A stretch of DNA of 29,818 bases from Bacteroidales bacterium. GTDB lineage: Bacteria; Bacteroidota; Bacteroidia; Bacteroidales; UBA932. Where the stretch lies: positions 1 to 29,818 of the forward strand of contig JAFXPV010000117.1 in assembly GCA_017527625.1 (NCBI GenBank), given 5' to 3'. Shown here one piece after another: positions 18,321 to 26,576 of the stretch (position 1 is its first letter; every line of letters begins with the position of its first letter). The notes under the pieces were generated by a model that ran no database searches, was not told the DNA's origin, and worked only from the letters and a program-made list of their open reading frames with translations. The position numbers and the translations under genes are program-made.

Positions 18321-19477
18321 GACAAGCATCTGCGTTCCTCGCGATAATTCTTCTGGCACTCCTTCCTTCCTGCAGGAACGGCGGCAAGGCCGCCCAGGAC
18401 AGCGGCGTGCTCAAGGTTGACAGTGTTTATTATGCCCACGGCTTCACCATAAAGTACTACAAGGACTGCAAGGTGGTCAGCATCCGCGATCCCTGGGACA
18501 CCCTCAGGGTCCGCAAGAACTACATCCTGGTGGACAAAGAACGCCATTCGGCCAAGATTCCGTCGGACATTCCCGATGAAGTCAGGGACAATGCCGTCGT
18601 TATCCCGGTGCCGGTAGACAGGGCGGTCATCTACACTTCCGTCCACTCCGCGATGGCTGAGCAGCTGGGCTGCATTGACCGCATCTGCGGGGTCTGCGAG
18701 CCGGAGTACATAATATCCCCGGAAATCCTCTCGAGAGTTGCCGACGGCCGAATAGCCGACCTAGGAATGTCGACGTCGCCCAACATAGAGAAGATAATCG
18801 ACTTGGATGCCGAGGTTATAATAGCTTCCCCTTTCGAAAACAGCGGCTATGGCAATGCCGAGAAGATAGGCGTCCCTATAGTGGAGGCGGCGGATTATAT
18901 GGAGGGACATCCTCTGGGCCGTACTGAATGGGTCCGTTTCTACGGCCTGCTGTTCGGCTGCCGTGACCGTGCAGACTCGCTGTTTTTCGAAACGTGCAGC
19001 AAGTATGACCATCTGAAATCGCTGGTAGCGGATATACCGCCGCAGGACAAGCCAACCGTGATTATGGAACGCAAGTATGGAGCCCTGTGGGGCGTTCCGG
19101 GAGCCGGCAGTTACGTGGCGCTGTTCCACTCGGACGCCGGGGCCGACTATATCTTCAGCGACCTGCCCGGAACCAGCAGCGTCCAGCTGTCGTTTGAAGA
19201 AGTGTTCGAGCGGGCTGCAGACGTTGATTTCTGGCTGCTGAAATACGGCACGAAGAAGCCTTACACCTATTCCGACCTGCGCAGCGAATACAAGCCGTAT
19301 TCCAATTTCGCCGCATTCAGGAATCACAGGATATATACCTGCAACACTTTGGTTACCACTTACTACGATGACATCACCATCCATCCGGACCAGATCCTTG
19401 CTGACCTGATATATATCTACCATCCGGACGTTCTGCCCGGCCATCAGCCTAAATATTACTTCCCGATGGCAGAATGA
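18317..19477 (+). CDS. Iron-siderophore/cobalamin-type ABC transporter substrate-binding lipoprotein
   Basis: This is a 386-residue lipoprotein (lipobox LLPSC, Cys19) of the class III periplasmic binding proteins (BtuF/FhuD/FepB type), which deliver iron-siderophore, haem or cobalamin to FecCD permeases. Supporting patterns are RAVIYTSVHSAMAEQLG, the DLGMSTSPNIEKIIDLDAEV segment typical of the first lobe, and the second-lobe pattern with PTVIMERK. The start ATG at 18317 overlaps the GH78 stop by 4 bp (ATGA), implying translational coupling; the in-frame start at 18254 would be inside GH78 and ahead of the signal peptide. No permease or ATPase follows. The nearest FecCD-type permease is at 24154-25167 on the other strand. 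Ligand identity cannot be told from this. Confidence 0.87.
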   Translation: MRQASAFLAIILLALLPSCRNGGKAAQDSGVLKVDSVYYAHGFTIKYYKDCKVVSIRDPWDTLRVRKNYILVDKERHSAKIPSDIPDEVRDNAVVIPVPVDRAVIYTSVHSAMAEQLGCIDRICGVCEPEYIISPEILSRVADGRIADLGMSTSPNIEKIIDLDAEVIIASPFENSGYGNAEKIGVPIVEAADYMEGHPLGRTEWVRFYGLLFGCRDRADSLFFETCSKYDHLKSLVADIPPQDKPTVIMERKYGALWGVPGAGSYVALFHSDAGADYIFSDLPGTSSVQLSFEEVFERAADVDFWLLKYGTKKPYTYSDLRSEYKPYSNFAAFRNHRIYTCNTLVTTYYDDITIHPDQILADLIYIYHPDVLPGHQPKYYFPMAE

Positions 19478-19491
19478 CGGCTGCATTTTTA

Positions 19492-19499
19492 TATTTTTG
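19492..19499 (+). promoter_or_regulatory. -7 promoter box for the M16 peptidase
   Basis: TATTTTTG matches TAnnTTTG and lies 41 nt before the ATG at 19541, in the 63 bp gap after the binding-protein gene. The A/T-rich run limits confidence. Confidence 0.4.
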
Positions 19500-19540
19500 C
19501 ACTCCAAACCGAAAAGGATATTTTTTTAAACGATTATAGA

Positions 19541-22351
19541 ATGATCAAAAAAATCTTTTTTGCCGCAGTGCTGTGCCTTGGCATAGCTGCGGCCGCATCA
19601 GCCCAGCAGATGCCCCAGATTCCGACCGACCCTCAGGTACGTATCGGCAAACTGGACAACGGGCTGACCTACTACATCCGCCACAATGAAGAACCCAAGG
19701 ACCAGGCTCATTTCTACATCGCCCAGAAGGTCGGTTCCATCCTCGAGGAAGAGAACCAGCGCGGCCTTGCCCACTTTCTGGAGCATATGTGCTTCAACGG
19801 AACGGAGCATTTCCCCGGCAACGGAGTCATCAAGTATCTGGAATCGATAGGCGTCAAGTTCGGAGCTGACCTGAACGCCTACACTTCAATCGACGAGACT
19901 GTCTACAACATCGATAACGTGCCCGTGACAGTGCCCGGAGCCATCGATTCCTGCCTGTGGATACTCCACGACTGGGCTGACGGCCTGCTTCTCGAAGGCG
20001 ACGACATAGACAAGGAGAGAGGCGTGATCCACGAAGAGTGGCGCAGCCGCCAGGACGCGCAGATGCGTATGTACGAACAGATCCTTCCCAAGGTATACCC
20101 CAACAACAAATATGGACACCGTATGCCCATCGGTCTGATGGAGATCGTGGACAATTTCCCGTACCAGGCCCTGCGCGACTACTATGAGAAATGGTACCGC
20201 CCCGACCAGCAGGGTATCGTCGTTGTCGGCGACATCGATGTGGACCAGATCGAAGCCAAGATCAAGGACATCTTCGGCACCATCGCCACTCCGGTGAACC
20301 CGGCTGAACGCTACTACGTTCCTGTTGAGAACAATGCCGAGCCTATCATTGCGATAGCCAAAGACAAGGAGCAGCCTTATTCAATGGCATACATCTTCAA
20401 GAAGCACGAACCCATCCCCGCCGAAATGAAGAGCAGCCTTACCTATCTGGTGATGAACTATGCTTTCAGCCTGGCCGACATTATGGTAAGCCAGAGGCTT
20501 GACGAACTGATGATGCAGCCCGAACCTCCTTTTATGCAGGCAGCCATCCAGGACGACGACTATTTCCTGTCAAAGACCGAAGGCGCTTACACCGGCATCG
20601 TGATCACTTCTGACAAGGATATTGACAAAGGCATTTCAACCATCTACCGCGAGATGCTCCGCGTCGCCCGCAACGGTTTCACCGCTTCTGAGTATGAACG
20701 TGCAAAACAGGAATACCTCACCCAGCTGGAGAATGCCTACAACGAGCGTCAGAAAACCAAGAGCATCAACTACTGCAGCGAGTATGTACGCCATTTCATC
20801 GACAATGAGCCTATTCCCGGCATAGAGAATGAGTTCGCACTCATCAACCAGCTTGCTCCGAGCGTTCCGGTCGAGGCCGTCAACCAGCTCGTAGCCCAGC
20901 TGATGGGAGAGGAGGGCAACCTCGTTGTGGTATGTATGCTTCCTGACAAGGAAGGTCTTCACACTCCCACCGAACAGGAGATAGCAAAGATTCTTGCAGA
21001 TGTAGAGGCTGAAGACATCGCTCCTTACGAGGACAAAGTCTCTGACGAACCTCTGATCGCCAATCCTCCTGTTGGCGGCAGCATCGTCAAGAGCGAACCT
21101 TCCAAATTCGGTTACACCAAATATACTCTGTCCAACGGTGTCGGTTTCTATGTTAAACCCACTGATTTCAAGGCAGACCAGATTCAGATGCGCGCCTTCA
21201 GCCACGGCGGAATGTCGCTCTATCCTGAGTCTGACATCATAAACCTGACGGCAGCTGACGAAGTCTTCGGTGTCGGAGGACTTGGCAATTTCAGCGCAAC
21301 AGACCTTACCAAAGCACTCGCAGGCAAGCAGGTCAGCGTCAATGCACATATTTCCAATCTCGGTGAATCCCTCTCGGGAAGTTCTACCCCGAAAGACTTC
21401 GAGACTATGATGCAGCTTGTTTACCTATGCTTCACTGACCGCCGCGAAGACAATGATGCATTCCTTTCATACAAGAGCCGCCTGTACTCATCCCTTGTCA
21501 ACCAGGAGATGCAGCCTATGTCAGCACTTCAGGACAGTCTGACCAAAGTACTCTACAACGGTCATCCTCGTGCCCACAGGCTTAAAGCGGCCGATGTCGA
21601 CAAGATCGACTATGCCCGCATTATGCAGATTGCCCGCGAACGTTTCGCGAACGCAGCAGACTTCAATTTCGTATTCACAGGAAACTTCGACGAGCAGACA
21701 ATGCTTCCGCTCGTTGCGCAGTATCTCGGCGCCCTGCCGACTGCCAGCCAGCGCGAGAAATACGTTGACAACAAGCTGGATATTGTCAAGGGACGCAAAA
21801 ACAACGTCTTCAGCAAGAAGATGGAAACCCCGATGGCCACAGTCGTAATGCTGGCATCGGGCAAGGCCAAATACAATCTCAAGAACCAGCTGGCAATTGA
21901 TATCGCCGGTCAGGCCCTCGACATTATCTTCACTGAGGAGATAAGGGAGAAGGAGGGAGGCACCTACGGCGTACAGGTAGTCACCGAATTCTCAGACAAG
22001 CCGAAGCCGACTGAGATACTCGAGATTGTCTATCAGACAGATCCTGACAAGCACAACGCCCTGAATGCCCGCATCCTTGAAATCGTGGACGAGTTCTGCA
22101 AGACCGGTCCGAGCGAGGAGATTCTCTCCAAGGTGAAGGAATACCTTCTCAAGAGCTATGTCGAGAACCAGAGGAACAACGGCTACTTCAGCGCAGTACT
22201 CCAAGAATACATCGAATCCGGTATTGACGACGACACCCAATACAGGCAGACAGTTGAGAGCATCACTTCCGCTGACGTCGCCAAGGCTGTGAAGAAGCTC
22301 CTCAAACAGGGTAATTTCAAGACTGTAGTAATGGAAGGCTACAGCGAGTAG
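19541..22351 (+). CDS. Secreted M16-family zinc metallopeptidase
   Basis: This 936-residue exported protein has the two-half layout of pitrilysin/insulinase (M16) peptidases. A signal peptide ends near AAASAQQ. The inverted zinc motif HFLEH (His78, Glu81, His82) is intact, followed by KERGVIHEEW with Glu159 and Glu166 as candidates for the third zinc ligand. The second half (about 515-936) repeats the M16 fold without the catalytic motif, as usual, and carries the late EEIREKEGGTYGVQV block that positions substrate. The protein likely degrades peptides in the periplasm. It is convergent with the ABC-F gene, 18 bp apart. A strong hairpin inside the end of the ABC-F gene (22393-22418) lies just past its stop. 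Confidence 0.93.
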   Translation: MIKKIFFAAVLCLGIAAAASAQQMPQIPTDPQVRIGKLDNGLTYYIRHNEEPKDQAHFYIAQKVGSILEEENQRGLAHFLEHMCFNGTEHFPGNGVIKYLESIGVKFGADLNAYTSIDETVYNIDNVPVTVPGAIDSCLWILHDWADGLLLEGDDIDKERGVIHEEWRSRQDAQMRMYEQILPKVYPNNKYGHRMPIGLMEIVDNFPYQALRDYYEKWYRPDQQGIVVVGDIDVDQIEAKIKDIFGTIATPVNPAERYYVPVENNAEPIIAIAKDKEQPYSMAYIFKKHEPIPAEMKSSLTYLVMNYAFSLADIMVSQRLDELMMQPEPPFMQAAIQDDDYFLSKTEGAYTGIVITSDKDIDKGISTIYREMLRVARNGFTASEYERAKQEYLTQLENAYNERQKTKSINYCSEYVRHFIDNEPIPGIENEFALINQLAPSVPVEAVNQLVAQLMGEEGNLVVVCMLPDKEGLHTPTEQEIAKILADVEAEDIAPYEDKVSDEPLIANPPVGGSIVKSEPSKFGYTKYTLSNGVGFYVKPTDFKADQIQMRAFSHGGMSLYPESDIINLTAADEVFGVGGLGNFSATDLTKALAGKQVSVNAHISNLGESLSGSSTPKDFETMMQLVYLCFTDRREDNDAFLSYKSRLYSSLVNQEMQPMSALQDSLTKVLYNGHPRAHRLKAADVDKIDYARIMQIARERFANAADFNFVFTGNFDEQTMLPLVAQYLGALPTASQREKYVDNKLDIVKGRKNNVFSKKMETPMATVVMLASGKAKYNLKNQLAIDIAGQALDIIFTEEIREKEGGTYGVQVVTEFSDKPKPTEILEIVYQTDPDKHNALNARILEIVDEFCKTGPSEEILSKVKEYLLKSYVENQRNNGYFSAVLQEYIESGIDDDTQYRQTVESITSADVAKAVKKLLKQGNFKTVVMEGYSE

Positions 22352-22369
22352 CGTTTGAAATATGTCAAC

Positions 22370-24154
22370 TTACATCGACAGTTCGAGCCATCGCAGCTCC
22401 TTGGTATCAAGGAGCTGCTTGACGGTTTCGTAGCGGGCCGATGTAGTTACAATTTCGTCATAAGGGAGGCTGCCTTCTGAGAGGGCGGCCTCTATTTTTG
22501 CCTTTTCCTCATTCAAAAGCGCCATCTCGGCTTCCAGGCTTTCAAGTTCCCGCTGGTCTTTATATGAGAGACGCTTTTTGCCGCTGTCTGACGCCGCCTT
22601 GGGCTTGGCTTTAGGGGCGGCTGCAGGAATGCTCTGGGCTTTGCGCTGCTCCGCCTCATAGTCTTTGATGAAACTGCGGTATTCAGTATATCCGCCCACG
22701 AAATCCTTGATAACGCCGTTGCCGCAGAACACCAGCAGGTGGTCGGCGATACGGTCGAGGAAATGACGGTCGTGGGTCACTATTAGCAGCGATCCCTTGA
22801 AGTCCAGCAGGTACTCTTCCAGGATGTTGAGGGTGACTATATCCAGGTCGTTCGTCGGCTCGTCGAGGATGAGCATATTGGGCTGCTGCATCAGTATCGT
22901 CAGCAGGTAGAGCCTGCGCTTCTCGCCGCCTGAAAGCTTGTAGATCGGGTTGTTCAGCATATCGTGCGGGAAGAGGAACTGGTTGAGCAGGGAAGTGTTG
23001 TTCACTGTCTCCAGCACAGTCTGCCCTTCGTCGAATTCCATACCCTGCTGGCTGTAGTAGCCGATCTTCAGGGATGCACCGAGTTCTATGGTGCCCGAAG
23101 TGGGCTGCAGGTTGCCGAGCAGCAGATTGATGAAGGTACTCTTGCCGATGCCGTTGGCGCCGACTATGCCGATGCGGTCGTAACGCTGGAATTTGTAGCT
23201 GAAATCATCGACGATGCACGCTCCCGGCTTTCCGTCGGGGGCATCAGGGAATCTGAAACTCAGATTGTGGCAGTCGATTATCTTGGTTCCGAGGCGGGTG
23301 GAACTCTCCAGGGACTCCATAGACACCTGACGTGTCACATAGGCCTGCGAGGCACGGTCCTTCAGTTCCCAGAAAGCCTGCTTGCGGTACTTTGCCTTGC
23401 CCGTACGGGCACAAGGAGTGGCGTGCATCCATTCCAGCTCACGGCGCAGCAGGTTGCGCACGCGGTCGGTCTGGGCGTTGTAGTTGGAGATCCGCTCCTC
23501 GCGCTTTTCGAGGAAATTCTCGTAATCGCCTTTGTAGATGTATATCTGCCCGTGGTCGAGCTCCATCACGATGTTGCAGACACGGTCGAGGAAATAACGG
23601 TCGTGCGTCACCATAAAAAGGGTGCAGCGCGAACGTTTCAGGTAATTCTCGAGATACTCGATGGCATCGATGTCCAGGTGGTTGGTCGGCTCGTCCAAAA
23701 TGAGAAAGTCAGCTTCGGCGGCCAGCACCTGGGTGATGGCGACGCGTTTTACTTCACCTCCTGACAGTTCTGCCATCTTCTGTTCTGGTTTCAGGGAGAA
23801 TTCAGTGAGGATCCTTACTATGCGCCGTTCATATTCATATCTTCCGGCTTCATCGAGACCCTCCATATAAGACTTGCTGCCTTCCGTCACCTGTGACAGC
23901 AAAGTAGCTTCAGGGTCAAAGGTATATTCCTGCTCCAGGAAAGCTATGCGTATGTCCTTGAGGAACTTGATCTGCCCTCCGGAATCGGATTTGTCCTTGC
24001 CGGCCAGGATCCGCATAAGGGAGGTCTTGCCGGTACCGTTGGGCGCAATCAGAGCAATCTTGTCGCCTTCGTTGACGTTGAAGCCGATATGGTCGAACAG
24101 AAGCTTCGGACCGTATGATTTTGAGATACCCTCTATCTGGAGATAAGATGCCAT
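22370..24154 (-). CDS. ABC-F family ATPase, Uup type
   Basis: This soluble 594-residue protein has two ABC ATPase domains and no membrane part. The first holds APNGTGKTS, LSGGEVKR and LILDEPTNHLD. The second holds GANGIGKST, LSGGEKRR and LILDEPTNDLD. A linker with the ARTGKAKYR pattern separates them, and a C-terminal coiled-coil-like tail (about 530-594) suits the Uup branch. ABC-F proteins act at the ribosome in translation control or protection; Uup relatives bind ribosomes or DNA. There is no evidence of an antibiotic-resistance role. Its ATG shares one base with the stop of the upstream permease (TAATG), so translation is probably coupled. Being soluble, it is not expected to power that permease. 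Confidence 0.9.
   Translation of the reverse strand: MASYLQIEGISKSYGPKLLFDHIGFNVNEGDKIALIAPNGTGKTSLMRILAGKDKSDSGGQIKFLKDIRIAFLEQEYTFDPEATLLSQVTEGSKSYMEGLDEAGRYEYERRIVRILTEFSLKPEQKMAELSGGEVKRVAITQVLAAEADFLILDEPTNHLDIDAIEYLENYLKRSRCTLFMVTHDRYFLDRVCNIVMELDHGQIYIYKGDYENFLEKREERISNYNAQTDRVRNLLRRELEWMHATPCARTGKAKYRKQAFWELKDRASQAYVTRQVSMESLESSTRLGTKIIDCHNLSFRFPDAPDGKPGACIVDDFSYKFQRYDRIGIVGANGIGKSTFINLLLGNLQPTSGTIELGASLKIGYYSQQGMEFDEGQTVLETVNNTSLLNQFLFPHDMLNNPIYKLSGGEKRRLYLLTILMQQPNMLILDEPTNDLDIVTLNILEEYLLDFKGSLLIVTHDRHFLDRIADHLLVFCGNGVIKDFVGGYTEYRSFIKDYEAEQRKAQSIPAAAPKAKPKAASDSGKKRLSYKDQRELESLEAEMALLNEEKAKIEAALSEGSLPYDEIVTTSARYETVKQLLDTKELRWLELSM
22393..22418. repeat. Perfect 10-bp inverted repeat inside the ABC-F 3' end
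   Basis: GCAGCTCCTT (22393-22402) pairs perfectly with AAGGAGCTGC (22409-22418) around a 6-nt loop GGTATC. It starts 41 bp past the M16 stop and lies in the last 50 bp of the ABC-F coding region. No U-tract follows on either strand, so it is not a classical terminator, but it may stabilise 3' ends or aid termination of the convergent transcripts. Confidence 0.6.
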
Positions 24155-25167
24155 TAATTGAAATAGTGAAGGTTACGACGGCTCATAATGACATATATGA
24201 TGACCGGGGCGCCGATGAGAGACGTGACGGCGTTGAGGGGTAGGGGACTGGACGCATCGCCCAGCAGGGTGACGAAATTGCACAGCAGCGCCGTAATGGC
24301 TCCGGCCAGGATGGTGACAGGCACGAGATGGTTGTGGTTGGAAGAGCCGAGCAGCAGCCTGGCGATGTGAGGAACTGCAAGGCCGATGAATGATATGGGG
24401 CCGCAGAAGGCAGTGACGGTGGCTGTCAGAATGCCTGTGCAGATGAGTATGAGCAGCCTTACGGCACGTATCCTCACGCCGAGGTTGCGGGCATAGTCTT
24501 CGCCCAGCAGAAGGGCGTTCAGAGGCTTTGTCATCATCAGCGACATAATGAGTCCGACAACCGTAAATGCCACAAACCAAGGCAGTTTGTCGGTCGAAAC
24601 GCTTGAAAAGTCGCCCATTCCCCACATTACGAACTGATGCACCTTGTCAGCCGAGGCACGGTAATTCAAAATGGAGATGACGGAAGAGGCCAGATAACCT
24701 ACCATTATGCCTATAATCAGCAACATAACGTTCTTTTTGACCCTTCTTGCGAATATGATTATCACTGCCAGTACGGCAGCGGCGCCGATGAAGGCGGCCA
24801 CTATGGTCGTCAGATAGCTGGCGCTGGCGAAATATATCATCACGAGGGCGACTCCAAGGTTTGCGCCGTCGCTTATGCCTAGGATCGACGGGCCGGCCAG
24901 CGGATTCTTGAAGAAAGTCTGGAGCATAAGACCGCTGATGGCCAGTGCAGCTCCGGAAAGAAGCGCTGTCACCGCCTGGGGAAGCCTGGTCTCGAGGACG
25001 ATGTAGTTCCAGCTTGTACGGTCGCTGCCGCCGCCGAAAAGGATTGACAGCACGTCACGGAAAGGAATCTTCACCGGGCCGTAGAAAATGTTCGCGGCCA
25101 GCAGAGCCAGCAGGACGATGCCGGTCGTTACGTACGTGAGTGTATGGTTGTGACTGCTGCTTGACAT
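24154..25167 (-). CDS. FecCD-family ABC transporter permease (iron-siderophore/cobalamin type)
   Basis: This 337-residue inner-membrane protein has about ten hydrophobic segments and the family landmarks: LETRLPQAVTALLSGAALAISG, LQTFFKNPLAGPSILGISDGAN, and GPISFIGLAVPHIARLLLG, which contacts the ATPase. It would form a channel for iron-siderophore, haem or cobalamin together with a binding protein and an ATPase. The nearest binding protein is the lipoprotein at 18317-19477 and no cognate ATPase is visible in the window. It is transcribed together with the ABC-F gene (TAATG junction). A promoter-like box (TATTTTTG, minus strand) ends only 7 nt before its ATG at 25167, so the transcript may have almost no leader. 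Ligand is undetermined. Confidence 0.92.
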   Translation of the reverse strand: MSSSSHNHTLTYVTTGIVLLALLAANIFYGPVKIPFRDVLSILFGGGSDRTSWNYIVLETRLPQAVTALLSGAALAISGLMLQTFFKNPLAGPSILGISDGANLGVALVMIYFASASYLTTIVAAFIGAAAVLAVIIIFARRVKKNVMLLIIGIMVGYLASSVISILNYRASADKVHQFVMWGMGDFSSVSTDKLPWFVAFTVVGLIMSLMMTKPLNALLLGEDYARNLGVRIRAVRLLILICTGILTATVTAFCGPISFIGLAVPHIARLLLGSSNHNHLVPVTILAGAITALLCNFVTLLGDASSPLPLNAVTSLIGAPVIIYVIMSRRNLHYFN

Positions 25168-25174
25168 AGCTCTA

Positions 25175-25182
25175 CAAAAATA
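25175..25182 (-). promoter_or_regulatory. -7 promoter box for the FecCD permease
   Basis: The minus strand reads TATTTTTG, a TAnnTTTG match, 7 nt before the ATG. If used, the mRNA would be nearly leaderless. No clean -33 element is present. Confidence 0.4.
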
Positions 25183-25213
25183 CTGAAAATATGGTGATAC
25201 CGTTTAATTTGAT

Positions 25214-25221
25214 TAAATTTG
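25214..25221 (+). promoter_or_regulatory. -7 promoter box for rarA-rlmD-mnmE
   Basis: TAAATTTG matches TAnnTTTG and lies 33 nt before the ATG at 25255. It rules against the in-frame TTG at 25219, which would fall inside the box. Confidence 0.5.
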
Positions 25222-25254
25222 AGCACTGCAATTGATTTTAACACAATTTATATT

Positions 25255-26574
25255 ATGTTAAATAAGGGATATCGGGAAGACAGCGCACCCTCCTCCGCAT
25301 ACATTCCTCTGGCCGAACGTCTGCGTCCCCGCACGCTTGACGATTATGTCGGTCAGGAGCATCTTGTCGGCGAAGGTTCGGTGCTGCGGCGTATGCTTGT
25401 CAGCGGCGATGTCAAGTCCTTTATCCTCTGGGGTCCTCCGGGCGTCGGCAAGACTACCATAGCCAAAATCATTGCGAATACCCTGAGCCGTGAATTCTTC
25501 ACCCTGTCTGCAGTCAGCAGCGGCGTCAAGGACGTGCGGGATGTCATCGACAAGGCCCGCAGCAGCCGTATGTTCGCCGTACACGGCGCTCCGATACTCT
25601 TCATCGACGAGATACACCGTTTCAACAAAGCCCAGCAGGACGCCCTCCTGGGGGCTGTCGAGGACGGAACAGTGGTTCTGATCGGCGCGACTACCGAAAA
25701 TCCCTCCTTCGAAGTGATAACCCCTCTCCTTTCACGCTGCCAGGTTTATGTGCTTAAATCGCTGGAACACAAGGATTTAGATATATTGCTGGAGCGTGCA
25801 CTGACAAAGGATGAGATACTCTCGCGCCGAGATATCAGTGTCAAGGAGAAAGAAGCCCTGTTCAGCTTCTGCAACGGCGATGCGCGCAAACTGCTCAACA
25901 TTCTCGAGCTTGTCAGCTCCACCAATCCTGATGACCCTCTGGTGATTACGGACGAACTGGTGAAATCTTCGCTGCAGCAGAACATCGCCCTTTACGACAA
26001 GAACGGAGAGCAGCACTATGACATCATCAGCGCATTTATCAAGAGTATGCGCGGCAGCGACCCCAACGGAGCCATCTACTGGATGGCAAGGATGCTGGCC
26101 GGAGGCGAAGATCCGCTTTTCATTGCCAGACGTATGGTGATCCTGGCAGCCGAGGACGTCGGCCTTGCCAACCCCAATGCCCTGCTACTTGCCAACGCCT
26201 GCTTCGACACCGTCCATAAGGTCGGTATGCCGGAAGCCCGCATCCCGCTTGCGGAGTGCTGCATCTATCTGGCCACCTCGCCGAAGAGCAATGCGGCCTA
26301 TATGGCTATCGACAGTGCCTTGGCGCAGGTCAACTCGACTTCTGACGCCCCTCCGGTGCCGCTTCACCTTCGCAATGCTCCCACCCGGCTTATGAAGGAC
26401 CTCGGTTATTCCAAGGATTACAAATATGCACACGATTACGAGGGCAACTTCGTAGACCAGGAATTCCTCCCCGACGCATTGAAGGGCACCAAATTCTACG
26501 AACCCGGCAGCAACAAGCACGAGGATGCGATCCGCGCCCGTCTGGCTGCCCTCTGGAAGAAATACAACTACTGA
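25255..26574 (+). CDS. rarA: Replication-associated recombination AAA+ ATPase RarA/MgsA
   Basis: This 439-residue cytoplasmic ATPase acts at stalled replication forks and belongs to the clamp-loader-related AAA+ group. Walker A is GPPGVGKTT (about 60-68), Walker B is ILFIDEIHRF (Asp118, Glu119), and the family-specific block VLIGATTENPSFEV follows. The C-terminal half carries the RarA-specific tetramerisation region, with DIISAFIKSMRGSDPNGA and IYLATSPKSNAAY. I chose ATG 25255 over an upstream in-frame TTG at 25219, because that TTG overlaps the promoter box and adds no conserved residues. The stop is 2 bp before the methyltransferase ATG, so the three downstream genes likely share a transcript. 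Family identification is firm; the fork-rescue role is established for the family. Confidence 0.95.
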   Translation: MLNKGYREDSAPSSAYIPLAERLRPRTLDDYVGQEHLVGEGSVLRRMLVSGDVKSFILWGPPGVGKTTIAKIIANTLSREFFTLSAVSSGVKDVRDVIDKARSSRMFAVHGAPILFIDEIHRFNKAQQDALLGAVEDGTVVLIGATTENPSFEVITPLLSRCQVYVLKSLEHKDLDILLERALTKDEILSRRDISVKEKEALFSFCNGDARKLLNILELVSSTNPDDPLVITDELVKSSLQQNIALYDKNGEQHYDIISAFIKSMRGSDPNGAIYWMARMLAGGEDPLFIARRMVILAAEDVGLANPNALLLANACFDTVHKVGMPEARIPLAECCIYLATSPKSNAAYMAIDSALAQVNSTSDAPPVPLHLRNAPTRLMKDLGYSKDYKYAHDYEGNFVDQEFLPDALKGTKFYEPGSNKHEDAIRARLAALWKKYNY

Positions 26575-26576
26575 CG

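Noticed and set aside
22370..24154. ABC-F gene as the missing ATPase of the FecCD permease
   Set aside because: It has two fused ABC domains plus an ABC-F linker, lacks the single-domain form of importer ATPases, and belongs to a ribosome-associated family.
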